Shown here: positions 1 through 6,482 of the stretch, one piece after another | Numbering within the stretch: the stretch's first letter is position 1 | How the letters are laid out: each line of letters opens with the position of its first letter | DNA from: an uncultured Clostridiaceae bacterium | GTDB taxonomy: Bacteria; Bacillota; Clostridia; Lachnospirales; Lachnospiraceae | DNA length: 14,624 nt | NCBI GenBank assembly: GCA_958441075.1 | Contig: CAUCBQ010000039.1 | Span: forward strand, 1-14,624 | Direction of reading: 5' to 3' | The notes under the pieces: model-generated | The model's input: only the letters and a program-made list of their open reading frames with translations | The model's database searches: none | What the model was told of the DNA's origin: nothing | Made by a program: the position numbers and the translations under genes

Positions 1-59
1 ATCGGACCCGTGACCTCCGCACTACCAATGCGACGCTCTACCGACTGAGCCACAGTAGC
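1..59 (-). tRNA. tRNA-Thr (anticodon GGT), 3' end cut by window
   Basis: Read on the minus strand from 59 down, the cloverleaf is clear. The acceptor 5' strand is GCTACTG, the D-stem is GCTC/GAGC with an 8-base loop containing GG, and the anticodon stem is TCGCA/TGCGG around the loop TTGGTAG. The anticodon GGT (24-26) reads ACC/ACU, so this is threonine. The variable loop is AGGTC and the T-stem 5' strand is ACGGG. The rest of the T-arm, the acceptor 3' strand and CCA lie outside the window. The T-loop begins T-C-C-G-A, with C where the usual T55 (pseudouridine) sits. Confidence 0.9.
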
Positions 60-107
60 AACTTTCTTTTCTGTCCCGCAAGAGCTCTTGTCTCACGCGA
101 CTTGGAT

Positions 108-167
108 ATAATATCATATGTTTTTGGATTTTGCAATAGTTTTTTTAAAAAAATTAAAAAAAATTTT
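108..167 (-). promoter_or_regulatory. tRNA-Thr promoter with AT-rich UP-like element
   Basis: On the minus strand a -35 box TTGCAA (131-136) is separated by exactly 17 bp from a -10 box TATTAT (108-113), about 50 bp upstream of the tRNA. Immediately upstream of the -35, positions 140-167 are 28 bp of pure A/T with A- and T-tracts. This is the layout of an UP element at strong stable-RNA promoters. The boxes are seen directly; the UP-element role is inferred. Confidence 0.75.
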
Positions 168-445
168 GTATCAGAAACATATAGCATAAGGTACCTGTAA
201 AAATGCTGATTAAAGTGTTCTTTTTCCAGAGGTGTGCAATAACGACTACAGCAGATGAAATCAGTTCAGGCAGTCCATGAGACCGGGGGAGGGGAATGAT
301 GCCTTTTAAACGGTAAAGGACCAGAATTTAATCCCCAACACTTTTTCGTGTTGCTTCAGTATAGCGGACGAATGAGGAAAATTCCAGCCTTAAAACGGAG
401 ATTCTGATTTCTTTCAGGTTTCCTCTTTTCTCCCTGTTAAAAATG
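168..445. other. Gene-free stretch between tRNA and glnS, with possible RNA structure
   Basis: No convincing reading frame or Shine-Dalgarno-linked start is present in this stretch. It contains complementary segments. AAAGTGTT (212-219) can pair with AACACTTT (337-344), which competes with a local hairpin AACAC/GTGTT (337-341 with 347-351). GAGGAAA (374-380) can pair with TTTCCTC (419-425), which is followed by TTTT. It does not match the T-box, lysine, SAM or TPP riboswitch consensus as I know them. It may be an untranslated RNA or plain spacer DNA; the sequence alone does not decide. Confidence 0.25.
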
Positions 446-454
446 TGATATGAT
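446..454 (+). promoter_or_regulatory. glnS promoter, extended -10
   Basis: TG-A-TATGAT (446-454) is an extended -10 element (TGnTATNNT), about 62 bp before the glnS start. The -35 position at 17 bp spacing (426-431, TTTTCT) is poor, as is common for extended -10 promoters. Confidence 0.55.
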
Positions 455-516
455 TATTCAATACACGGGAATCATTTGGGTTCCATGCTGGAAGAGAAAT
501 GTACGGAGGAGCAATC

Positions 517-2211
517 ATGGCAGAAAAAGACATGGTATTGGAAACAGAGGAGAACGAGGCTGTTTCCAAGAATTTTATAGAACAGGAGATTGATAAGGAT
601 CTGGCAGAGGGTGTTTATAATAATGTCCACACCCGTTTTCCGCCGGAGCCAAACGGCTATCTTCATATCGGACACGCCAAATCCATTCTTTTAAATTACG
701 GACTGGCCCAGAAGTATGGCGGCACCTTTAATCTCCGTTTTGACGATACTAATCCTACCAAGGAAAAGGTAGAGTTTGTAGAGTCTATCAAGGCGGATGT
801 AAAATGGCTGGGCGCCGATTTTGAAGACCGTCTGTTTTTTGCATCAGATTATTTTGAGAAGATGTATGAGTGCGCCGTCTTTTTAATTAAGAAGGGTAAA
901 GCCTTTGTCTGCGATCTTTCCGCAGAGGAAATCAGAGAGTACCGCGGCGACTTTAATAATCCCGGCAAGGAAAGTCCCTACAGAAACCGTTCCGTTGAGG
1001 AAAACCTGCGCCTCTTTGAAGAGATGAAGGAAGGAAAGTACAAGGACGGTGAAAAGGTGCTCCGTGCCAAGATCGATATGGCTTCAGCCAATATCAATAT
1101 GAGAGACCCGGTTATCTACCGTGTGGCTCATATGGAGCATCACAATACAGGGGATAAGTGGTGTATTTACCCTATGTATGATTTTGCCCATCCTATTGAG
1201 GATGCCATTGAGCATATCACCCATTCTATCTGTACACTGGAATTTGAGGATCACAGGCCTCTTTATGACTGGGTGGTAAAGGAGTGTGAATTTGAAAATC
1301 CGCCCCGCCAGATCGAATTTGCCAAGCTGTATCTCACCAATGTGGTTACAGGCAAGCGCTATATTAAGAAACTGGTTGAGGATCATATTGTGGACGGCTG
1401 GGATGACCCCCGTCTGGTATCCATTGCCGCACTTAGAAGAAGAGGATATACTCCGGAGTCTATCCGCCGTTTTGTAGAGCTGGTAGGCGTTTCCAAGGCG
1501 AACAGCTCTGTGGATTACGCAATGCTGGAATACTGTATCCGTGAGGACTTAAAGCTTAAAAAGGCCCGCATGATGGCTGTGCTTGACCCTGTAAAGCTTG
1601 TAATTGACAATTATCCGGAGGGTCAGATGGAAGAACTGGATGTGCCTAATAATCTGGAAAATCCGGAGCTTGGCAGCCGAAAGGTTCCCTTTGGACGTGA
1701 GCTGTATATTGAGAGAGAGGACTTTATGGAAGAGCCTCCGAAAAAATATTTCCGTATGTTCCCGGGAAATGAAGTCCGCCTGATGGGCGCCTATTTTGTA
1801 AAATGTACAGGCTGTGAGAAGGATGCAGACGGAAATGTGACGGTTGTACATGGAACCTATGATCCTGAGACAAAGAGCGGTTCCGGCTTTGAGGGCAGAA
1901 AGGTAAAGGGAACCATCCACTGGGTAGCAGTTCCCACTGCAAAGAAGGTGGAATGCCGTCTGTATGAAAATATTGTAGATGAGGAAAAGGGCAAGTTAAA
2001 TGAAGACGGAAGCCTGAACTTAAATCCCAACTCCCTGACTGTACTGCCGGAATGCTATGCAGAGCCTGCACTGGCAGAGGCAGAAAGCTATGACAGCTTC
2101 CAGTTTGTGCGCAACGGCTATTTCTGCGTGGACTGTAAGGACAGCACAAAGGAAAAACCTGTGTTTAACAGGATTGTTTCATTAAAGAGCTCCTTTAAGC
2201 TTCCCAAATAA
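517..2211 (+). CDS. glnS: Glutaminyl-tRNA synthetase
   Basis: Class I aminoacyl-tRNA synthetase that charges tRNA-Gln with glutamine in the cytoplasm, 564 aa, close to the usual bacterial GlnRS length. The ATP-binding HIGH motif lies in PEPNGYLHIGHAKS (residues 44-56), followed by RFDDTNP (74-80). HRPLYDW (246-252) and GWDDPRL (294-300) are typical of GlnRS. The C-terminal anticodon-binding beta-barrels include VKGTIHWV and end in the conserved EKPVFNRIVSLKSSF. The KMSKS-type loop reads VVTGKR (276-281) where E. coli has VMSKR, so the lysine is kept and the preceding residues differ. The start at 517 was chosen because GGAGGA (505-510) sits six bases before it; an in-frame ATG at 499 lacks a comparable site. 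The gene is monocistronic by layout, between its own promoter and a terminator at 2288. Many Bacillota lack GlnRS and use Glu-tRNA amidation, so the gene itself is informative. Confidence 0.96.
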   Translation: MAEKDMVLETEENEAVSKNFIEQEIDKDLAEGVYNNVHTRFPPEPNGYLHIGHAKSILLNYGLAQKYGGTFNLRFDDTNPTKEKVEFVESIKADVKWLGADFEDRLFFASDYFEKMYECAVFLIKKGKAFVCDLSAEEIREYRGDFNNPGKESPYRNRSVEENLRLFEEMKEGKYKDGEKVLRAKIDMASANINMRDPVIYRVAHMEHHNTGDKWCIYPMYDFAHPIEDAIEHITHSICTLEFEDHRPLYDWVVKECEFENPPRQIEFAKLYLTNVVTGKRYIKKLVEDHIVDGWDDPRLVSIAALRRRGYTPESIRRFVELVGVSKANSSVDYAMLEYCIREDLKLKKARMMAVLDPVKLVIDNYPEGQMEELDVPNNLENPELGSRKVPFGRELYIEREDFMEEPPKKYFRMFPGNEVRLMGAYFVKCTGCEKDADGNVTVVHGTYDPETKSGSGFEGRKVKGTIHWVAVPTAKKVECRLYENIVDEEKGKLNEDGSLNLNPNSLTVLPECYAEPALAEAESYDSFQFVRNGYFCVDCKDSTKEKPVFNRIVSLKSSFKLPK

Positions 2212-2228
2212 TACGGCAGCTGTGTAAG

Positions 2229-2245
2229 AAAATGTAATATTTCAG
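2229..2245 (+). repeat. Intergenic motif AAAATGTAATATTTCAG, copy 1
   Basis: This 17-base sequence recurs exactly at 8071-8087 and with 15 of 17 matches at 10379-10395. Here it lies 17 bases after the glnS stop and upstream of the MocR unit. The core AAAT-N5-ATTT is weakly dyadic. Function unknown. Confidence 0.5.
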
Positions 2246-2260
2246 GAAAAGAATAAAAGG

Positions 2261-2279
2261 CCGGCTTTGCCGGAAAAAA
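2261..2279. terminator. Short hairpin after glnS, weak terminator on the minus strand
   Basis: CCGGC/GCCGG with a 3-base loop (2261-2273), flanked by AAAA before and AAAAAA after. On the plus strand it lacks a T-tail. On the minus strand it would be followed by CCTTTT. It may be only a structural element ahead of the stronger terminator at 2288. Confidence 0.35.
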
Positions 2280-2287
2280 CAGGAGGA

Positions 2288-2314
2288 GGTTCTCTGGAAA
2301 CAGGGAGCCTTTTT
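2288..2314 (+). terminator. Intrinsic terminator between glnS and the MocR gene
   Basis: A 9-bp stem (2288-2296 with 2301-2309, two G-U pairs) closes a GAAA tetraloop and is followed directly by TTTTT (2310-2314). It lies 77 bases after the glnS stop and 32 bases before the MocR start. It could therefore end glnS transcription or act as an attenuator in the MocR leader. CGGAAAAA (2271-2278) can also pair with TTTTTCCG (2310-2317), enclosing the hairpin. Confidence 0.8.
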
Positions 2315-2345
2315 CCGTATATTCCCGGTGGAAGGAGAGAGAACC

Positions 2346-3779
2346 ATGGAGCTGATGGTACCCATTGATAATCAGAGCAAAATTCCGCTGTATGAACAGA
2401 TCTACCAGTATATGAAGGAAGAAATACAGAGCGGACGTATAGGGGCAGGAAGCAGGATTCCGTCCACACGGATTCTGGCCGGAAATCTGAAGGTCAGCCG
2501 CAGCACCACTCAAATGGCCTACGAACAGCTTCTTTCCGAGGGCTATATTGAAGCGCTTCCCTGTAAGGGATATTTTGTATGCAGAATTGAAGAACTGCTT
2601 CAGGTAGAAAAAAACGCAGACGAGGAATTTTCAGAAAAGCAGATACAAAAGGAAATGTCCTATGCAGTGGATTTTTCCACAAGAGGTATTGATCTGGACA
2701 GTTTTCCGTTCAATACCTGGCGCAAGCTGAGCCGCAATACTCTGGTAGACGATAATAAGGAGATGTTTGCAGTGGGAGATCCTCAGGGAGAATATGGGCT
2801 TAGAGCGGCAATCCGCGATTATCTTCATTCTGCCAGAGGGGTCAGCTGCCGTCCGGAACAGATCCTTATTGGAGCGGGAAGCGAGTACCTTCTCATGCTG
2901 CTGTCGCAGCTTTTGGGGAGAGAGACGGGAATTGCTCTGGAAAATCCAACCTACCGTCAGGCTTACCGGGTATTGAAGAGTCTGGGACATCCTGTATTTC
3001 CTGTAAAAATGGATCGGTATGGGATGGAGGTTCAGGATTTGGAGCGCAGCAAAGCCATGGCTGCCTATGTGATGCCCTCTCATCAGTATCCCACAGGGAT
3101 TGTCATGCCTGTAAAGCGAAGACAGGAGCTTTTAAGCTGGGCCTACAGAGGGGAAAACAGGTATGTAATTGAGGATGATTATGACAGTGAATTCCGCTAT
3201 AAGGGGCGTCCGATTCCGGCGCTTCAGGGTATGGATCAGGGCGGAAGGGTCATTTATATGGGAACCTTTTCCAGATCCATAGCGCCTGCGATCCGTGTGG
3301 GCTTTATGGTGCTTCCGGGAGAACTTCTGGACAGATATCGCAGTCAGGCCGGTTTTTACGCCTGTACAGTTTCGAGGATTGATCAGAAGGTGCTGTATCA
3401 TTTTATTACAGGGGGATATTATGAACGCCATTTAAACCGGATGCGGGCTGTGTATAAGGGGAAGCATGACGCCCTGTTAAGCGGACTTAAGGAACTGGAG
3501 GATATCTTTCAGGTCCGGGGAGAATATGCAGGAATCCATGTGCTTCTCACTCATAAGGGTAAGATGACGGAAAGAGAGCTGATAGATCGGGCCGCAGGGG
3601 AAGGAGTAAGGGTTTATGGTATGTCAGAATCCGTAATTGGGGAAAATAAGGATCTGGTACCCGCTACGGTGATTTTGGGATATGCCAATCTGAAGGAAAA
3701 GGAAATACAGGAGGGCTGTGCACGGTTGGCAAAAGCCTGGAGACAAAACGGGACACAGGGCAAAAAAGATGGCAGATAA
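2346..3779 (+). CDS. MocR/PdxR-family transcriptional regulator (GntR DNA-binding plus aminotransferase-like domain)
   Basis: A 477-aa protein of the two-domain MocR type. Residues about 8-80 form a GntR winged helix: IPLYEQIYQYMKEEI, then SRIPSTRILAGNLKVSRST, then EGYIEALPCKGYFV. Residues about 110-470 resemble fold-type I aminotransferases, with YGLRAAIRDYL (150-160), ENPTYRQAY (199-207), PSHQYPTG (244-251) and EDDYDSEFRY (276-285). Family members usually bind PLP as an effector through a lysine in GTFSK. Here the motif is GTFSRSIAPAIRVG and residue 310 is arginine (AGA at 3273-3275), so the internal aldimine should not form in the usual way. Start 2346 has AAGGAGAG (2332-2339) upstream; a GTG at 2328 is less well placed. 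The next gene follows 18 bases after the stop, so the two are probably cotranscribed. The target is unknown; many relatives regulate an adjacent gene or vitamin B6/amino-acid genes. Confidence 0.9.
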   Translation: MELMVPIDNQSKIPLYEQIYQYMKEEIQSGRIGAGSRIPSTRILAGNLKVSRSTTQMAYEQLLSEGYIEALPCKGYFVCRIEELLQVEKNADEEFSEKQIQKEMSYAVDFSTRGIDLDSFPFNTWRKLSRNTLVDDNKEMFAVGDPQGEYGLRAAIRDYLHSARGVSCRPEQILIGAGSEYLLMLLSQLLGRETGIALENPTYRQAYRVLKSLGHPVFPVKMDRYGMEVQDLERSKAMAAYVMPSHQYPTGIVMPVKRRQELLSWAYRGENRYVIEDDYDSEFRYKGRPIPALQGMDQGGRVIYMGTFSRSIAPAIRVGFMVLPGELLDRYRSQAGFYACTVSRIDQKVLYHFITGGYYERHLNRMRAVYKGKHDALLSGLKELEDIFQVRGEYAGIHVLLTHKGKMTERELIDRAAGEGVRVYGMSESVIGENKDLVPATVILGYANLKEKEIQEGCARLAKAWRQNGTQGKKDGR

Positions 3780-3797
3780 CAGAGAAGGGAGCAGGGG

Positions 3798-4652
3798 ATG
3801 AAAATAAAAGAAAAACATAGATTGTGGATTGCACTGGCCGGGCTTTATGCAGTGGTGCTTCCGGTAAGCGGTTTAATGGGAACAGCAGAAGAAAAACGTC
3901 AGAAAGCACAGATACGGAGTGAAATCGTTTGGGAGCTGAACCCGGCAGATGAGCAGAATACAGAGGGTTCTGAAACAGCCTCAGGAGAACTGAAGCCTGC
4001 AAAAGAGCAGCTTGACGTGGCAGAACAGATTTTCTCTGCTCTTGGCAGTCTGGATATGGAACAGGCTGCCCGGATTATGGACAGGGAACAGGAGCTTCTG
4101 GCAGATCTGTTTTACGGGATAATGGAAGGAAAGAGGTATTTGTATACGCCGTCTGGATTTACCAGTCAGATTGAGGGAGAGGGGATGGTATTTACCATGC
4201 CTGGAACTGTATTTTACGGTTATTTTAAAGACGGAAAGCCCAGAGGAGAATGTCTGGCTCTTCAGTTTATTAATGTAGACAGCCCGCGGTACAACTATTC
4301 CTACGGAATCTGGAGAGATGGAAGGATGACCGGCTATGGAAGTACGGGATACTGCTATTATGAAAATATTCCTCAGGGAGAGACTGCCAGGACGGTAAAA
4401 CAGGGTAATTTTAAAAATGATTTATTAGAGGGAGAAATTTCCTATGAAACCACTGGTGCGGACGGGACCGTATCCCATTGGTATATGGCAGTATCTCAGG
4501 GTGTTACGGTAATAGATACCCGCTGGACCTGGCTGGAGGAACAGAAGGAATACCAGCTCATGTCTGCAGACACCCAAAGCCACGGCTACCTTATCAGCGA
4601 GGAACAGCTCAGCCAGGTGATGTGGACGAATCTGTTGGGATGGGAGGCATAG
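3798..4652 (+). CDS. Membrane-anchored or exported MORN-like repeat protein, function unknown
   Basis: A 284-aa protein. Basic residues MKIKEKHR precede a hydrophobic stretch (about 9-28), which is either an uncleaved anchor or a signal peptide with no obvious AxA site. A charged Glu/Gln-rich segment (30-75) follows, then a helical region (75-110). Three MORN-like units come next: FYGYFKDGKPRGECLAL (139-155), SYGIWRDGRMTGYGSTG (168-184) and KQGNFKNDLLEGEISYE (201-217). MORN repeats are short beta-hairpin units, usually structural or membrane/partner-binding, so no enzymatic role is implied. The gene starts 18 bases after the MocR gene with AGGGA/AGGGG just upstream, which points to one transcript and possible control by MocR. 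The unit ends at a hairpin (4665-4693) shared with the convergent gene. I do not recognise a named family for the whole protein. Confidence 0.8.
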   Translation: MKIKEKHRLWIALAGLYAVVLPVSGLMGTAEEKRQKAQIRSEIVWELNPADEQNTEGSETASGELKPAKEQLDVAEQIFSALGSLDMEQAARIMDREQELLADLFYGIMEGKRYLYTPSGFTSQIEGEGMVFTMPGTVFYGYFKDGKPRGECLALQFINVDSPRYNYSYGIWRDGRMTGYGSTGYCYYENIPQGETARTVKQGNFKNDLLEGEISYETTGADGTVSHWYMAVSQGVTVIDTRWTWLEEQKEYQLMSADTQSHGYLISEEQLSQVMWTNLLGWEA

Positions 4653-4664
4653 AAGAAAGACAAA

Positions 4665-4693
4665 GGGACAAAGCCCGTAAATAGCTTTGTCCC
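4665..4693. terminator. Shared hairpin between convergent genes
   Basis: A perfect 10-bp stem GGGACAAAGC/GCTTTGTCCC (4665-4674 with 4684-4693) with a 9-base loop lies between two convergent stop codons. The plus-strand tail is poor (CTGAAAATC). The minus-strand tail TTTGTCTTTC is better. It probably serves as a bidirectional terminator and fits the minus gene best. Confidence 0.6.
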
Positions 4694-4702
4694 CTGAAAA
4701 TC

Positions 4703-5371
4703 TTAAACTAACGGCTTCTCATCCTCTGCCAGAATGGTTCCTTCTTCATCTTCATCGGCTGTGATTTCCACTGAGATCACATCATCTGTTTCATCTGCAT
4801 CTTCCTCCAGAGAAGGCTCTTCATCAGCCCTGGAGGCTTCTTTTTCCGCATAGACCGGTTCGGAATCCAGACGTTCATAGTCATAGAGGTCATCATCATC
4901 TACATAATCATCGTCCAGAAAACCTTCGTCCTCCATAAGTTCTTCGGCAGGCTCTTCATCCTTTTCATGGTCTTCTTTCCATTCTTCCTTTTTGGCTTTC
5001 ATGGAGTTCAGTGCAATGTGGGCAGTGTCCACAGCCGCAGATACAGCCTCATGGGCAGTGTCGGAAAACAGGCTTCCCGCATCCCGGAGTACGTTTTTAG
5101 TAGCCTGGGCCATGTCTTTGGCAGCAACCTTAAATTCGTCCTTGCTGGAGGTAAGGGAAATATAATTGCGGTTTACTTTCGCAGCTTCAAAGGAGCTGTC
5201 TTCTGCTGAAGCTTCGTTTGCTTCGCTGTCCTCATCCTCTTCAAATTCCCTGAAATCCTTTTCCAGTTCTTTATGATAGGTTTTATACTGGAGTACATAG
5301 GAAACACCGGCGGCTACAGCTCCGGATACAGCGGCTAAAGCGACCAGTTTTCCCCAACCTTTTTTTGCCAT
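4703..5371 (-). CDS. Small acidic membrane-anchored protein, function unknown
   Basis: A 222-aa protein. MAKKGWGK precedes one hydrophobic, Ala/Val/Gly-rich membrane segment (about residues 8-27). The rest is charged. An acidic stretch (about 39-60) precedes a middle region (about 75-130) that looks like an amphipathic helix (DEFKVAAKDMAQATKNVLRDAG and on to ALNSMKAKKEEWK). The tail (132-222) is extremely rich in Asp and Glu, including FLDDDYVDDDDLYDYE. With the basic N-terminus and single anchor, the simplest topology is N-terminal anchoring with a long, probably disordered acidic tail; the side of the membrane is not clear. AAGGGGAA stands upstream of the start. A possible -10 TACAAT (5422-5427, minus) has a weak -35. 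Its neighbours do not suggest a role. I do not recognise the family. Confidence 0.8.
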   Translation of the reverse strand: MAKKGWGKLVALAAVSGAVAAGVSYVLQYKTYHKELEKDFREFEEDEDSEANEASAEDSSFEAAKVNRNYISLTSSKDEFKVAAKDMAQATKNVLRDAGSLFSDTAHEAVSAAVDTAHIALNSMKAKKEEWKEDHEKDEEPAEELMEDEGFLDDDYVDDDDLYDYERLDSEPVYAEKEASRADEEPSLEEDADETDDVISVEITADEDEEGTILAEDEKPLV

Positions 5372-5513
5372 ATAAATTCCCCTTTCATTGATAAGTTGTC
5401 TGATTATGACTGTTTGCTATTATTGTAATACGAATGGAGAAAAAAATAAACATAAAATCATAAAAAAATTATTAAATTACAGGAAAATGTCCCTATGGTG
5501 GGAGAAAAAATTA

Positions 5514-6332
5514 TCAGAATAAAACATTTCTGAATTTCAGAGGCGGAATGCCCTCCTGTTTTTTAAAAAAACTGATAAAATTGGACTCTTCTCCAAAACC
5601 GCACTGGCAGGCGATTTCCTGTATGGGAAGATCTGTGGTTTTTAAAAGCTCCTTGGCCTTGGAAAGACGAAGGGACAGCAGGTATTCATAGGGCGGAATA
5701 CCGGTCTGCCGCTTAAACTGCCGGGAAAATTGAGAGGGGCTCAGGCTGACGGCCTCTGCTACATCCCCGACCGTTATTTTTTCAGAATAATGAGCATTCA
5801 TATAGCGGACCGCTGTAAAGGACAGGCAGTTTTCACCTTTGGGATATCTGCTTTCCTCAAACAGGCCTGTGATCAGATCATATATCTTAAAGGATAAATG
5901 GCTGGCGCTTATGGCTTCTTTCATTTTTATAAGCTCAAAAAGCTCACAGATCCGGGAAGGAATTTGGGGAGAGGGGGAAATGACACAGCCTCTTTTGGCA
6001 GTAAGCTCTTCAAAAAGCTCTTTTGTGTTGCTGCCGGCTATGTGGAGCCAGTATGTTTCCAGCCGGTCGCTGGTACCGTACATATGAGGGCCAAAGCAGT
6101 CCACCAGTGCGATTTCCCCGGCTTTTGCTGTCAGCTCACGGCCGCGGTATAAAAAGGAAAAGGTGCCGTCAGCAATATAAGCGATTAAAATGCTGTCAAA
6201 GGAGCTGCGTTCCACCCGGTATCCACGTATACAGTAAAAATGGCCTGCGCTTAAGGGGTAAAAAAAGAGCCTTGGATTGAAAGCGCCGGAATAGAAAAAA
6301 AGCTCAGATGGCTGCAGTATACCGTTTTGCAT
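5514..6332 (-). CDS. AraC-family transcriptional regulator, divergent from a GH2 enzyme
   Basis: A 272-aa protein, the typical AraC/XylS length. Residues about 20-110 form the N-terminal cupin-like effector domain (ADGTFSFLYRGRELTAKAGEIALVD is typical). Residues about 172-270 hold two helix-turn-helix motifs: ITVGDVAEAVSLSPSQFSRQFKRQTG (186-211) and PIQEIACQCGFGEESNFISFFKKQEG (236-261). The latter is followed by the signature IPPLKFR. Start 6332 has GGGAGG upstream on its strand. The divergent arrangement with the glycoside hydrolase strongly suggests that this regulator controls that gene in response to a sugar or glycoside; this is inferred from context. Its own promoter is recognisable (TTGACC/TACAAT, 17-bp spacing) and its -35 lies inside a dyad, so autoregulation is plausible. 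Confidence 0.93.
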   Translation of the reverse strand: MQNGILQPSELFFYSGAFNPRLFFYPLSAGHFYCIRGYRVERSSFDSILIAYIADGTFSFLYRGRELTAKAGEIALVDCFGPHMYGTSDRLETYWLHIAGSNTKELFEELTAKRGCVISPSPQIPSRICELFELIKMKEAISASHLSFKIYDLITGLFEESRYPKGENCLSFTAVRYMNAHYSEKITVGDVAEAVSLSPSQFSRQFKRQTGIPPYEYLLSLRLSKAKELLKTTDLPIQEIACQCGFGEESNFISFFKKQEGIPPLKFRNVLF

Positions 6333-6360
6333 AGTCCTCCCATTCTGCCATACAGCAGGA

Positions 6361-6470
6361 TTTCGAAATTATTCGGCGGTATTTCAAAAGAAATTTCCGC
6401 TGCTTCATTGTATACTAAAACAGAACAGGGGTCAATGACCCGGTCTGTGAATATTTGAGTTTATATAACA
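6361..6470. promoter_or_regulatory. Divergent promoter region of the AraC gene and the GH2 gene
   Basis: For the AraC gene (minus), TTGACC (6430-6435) and TACAAT (6407-6412) are 17 bp apart. A perfect dyad GGGTCA-A-TGACCC (6429-6441) covers that -35 and extends imperfectly outward to CAGA (6421-6424)/TCTG (6444-6447). Nearer the AraC gene, GAAATT occurs at 6365 and 6390 (25 bp apart). ATTTC-N4-GAAAT (6381-6394) forms a second dyad. For the GH2 gene the only A/T-rich -10-like run is TATATAAC (6462-6469), only about 14 bp before the start codon and with no good -35. This fits an activator-dependent promoter or an unrecognised start point. Confidence 0.6.
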
Positions 6471-6482
6471 GAGGCGGCAAGG

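Noticed and set aside
210..385. Lysine-riboswitch-like AGAGGTG and GGGGAATGATGCC segments
   Set aside because: The conserved GCCGAAG and downstream stems are missing and the neighbouring gene is not a lysine gene.
181..516. T-box riboswitch upstream of the tRNA synthetase gene
   Set aside because: No T-box sequence (AGGGTGGNACCGCG-like) and no antiterminator/terminator pair just before glnS. The gene also has its own extended -10 promoter at 446, leaving only about 60 bases of leader.
1549..2149. Long antisense open frames inside glnS (123 and 141 aa)
   Set aside because: They overlap a clearly conserved synthetase, have low-complexity or unnatural composition and lack a convincing ribosome binding site.
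2631..3083. 150-aa antisense frame within the MocR gene
   Set aside because: It is a shadow of a well-conserved coding frame, with no recognisable domains and no initiation signals.
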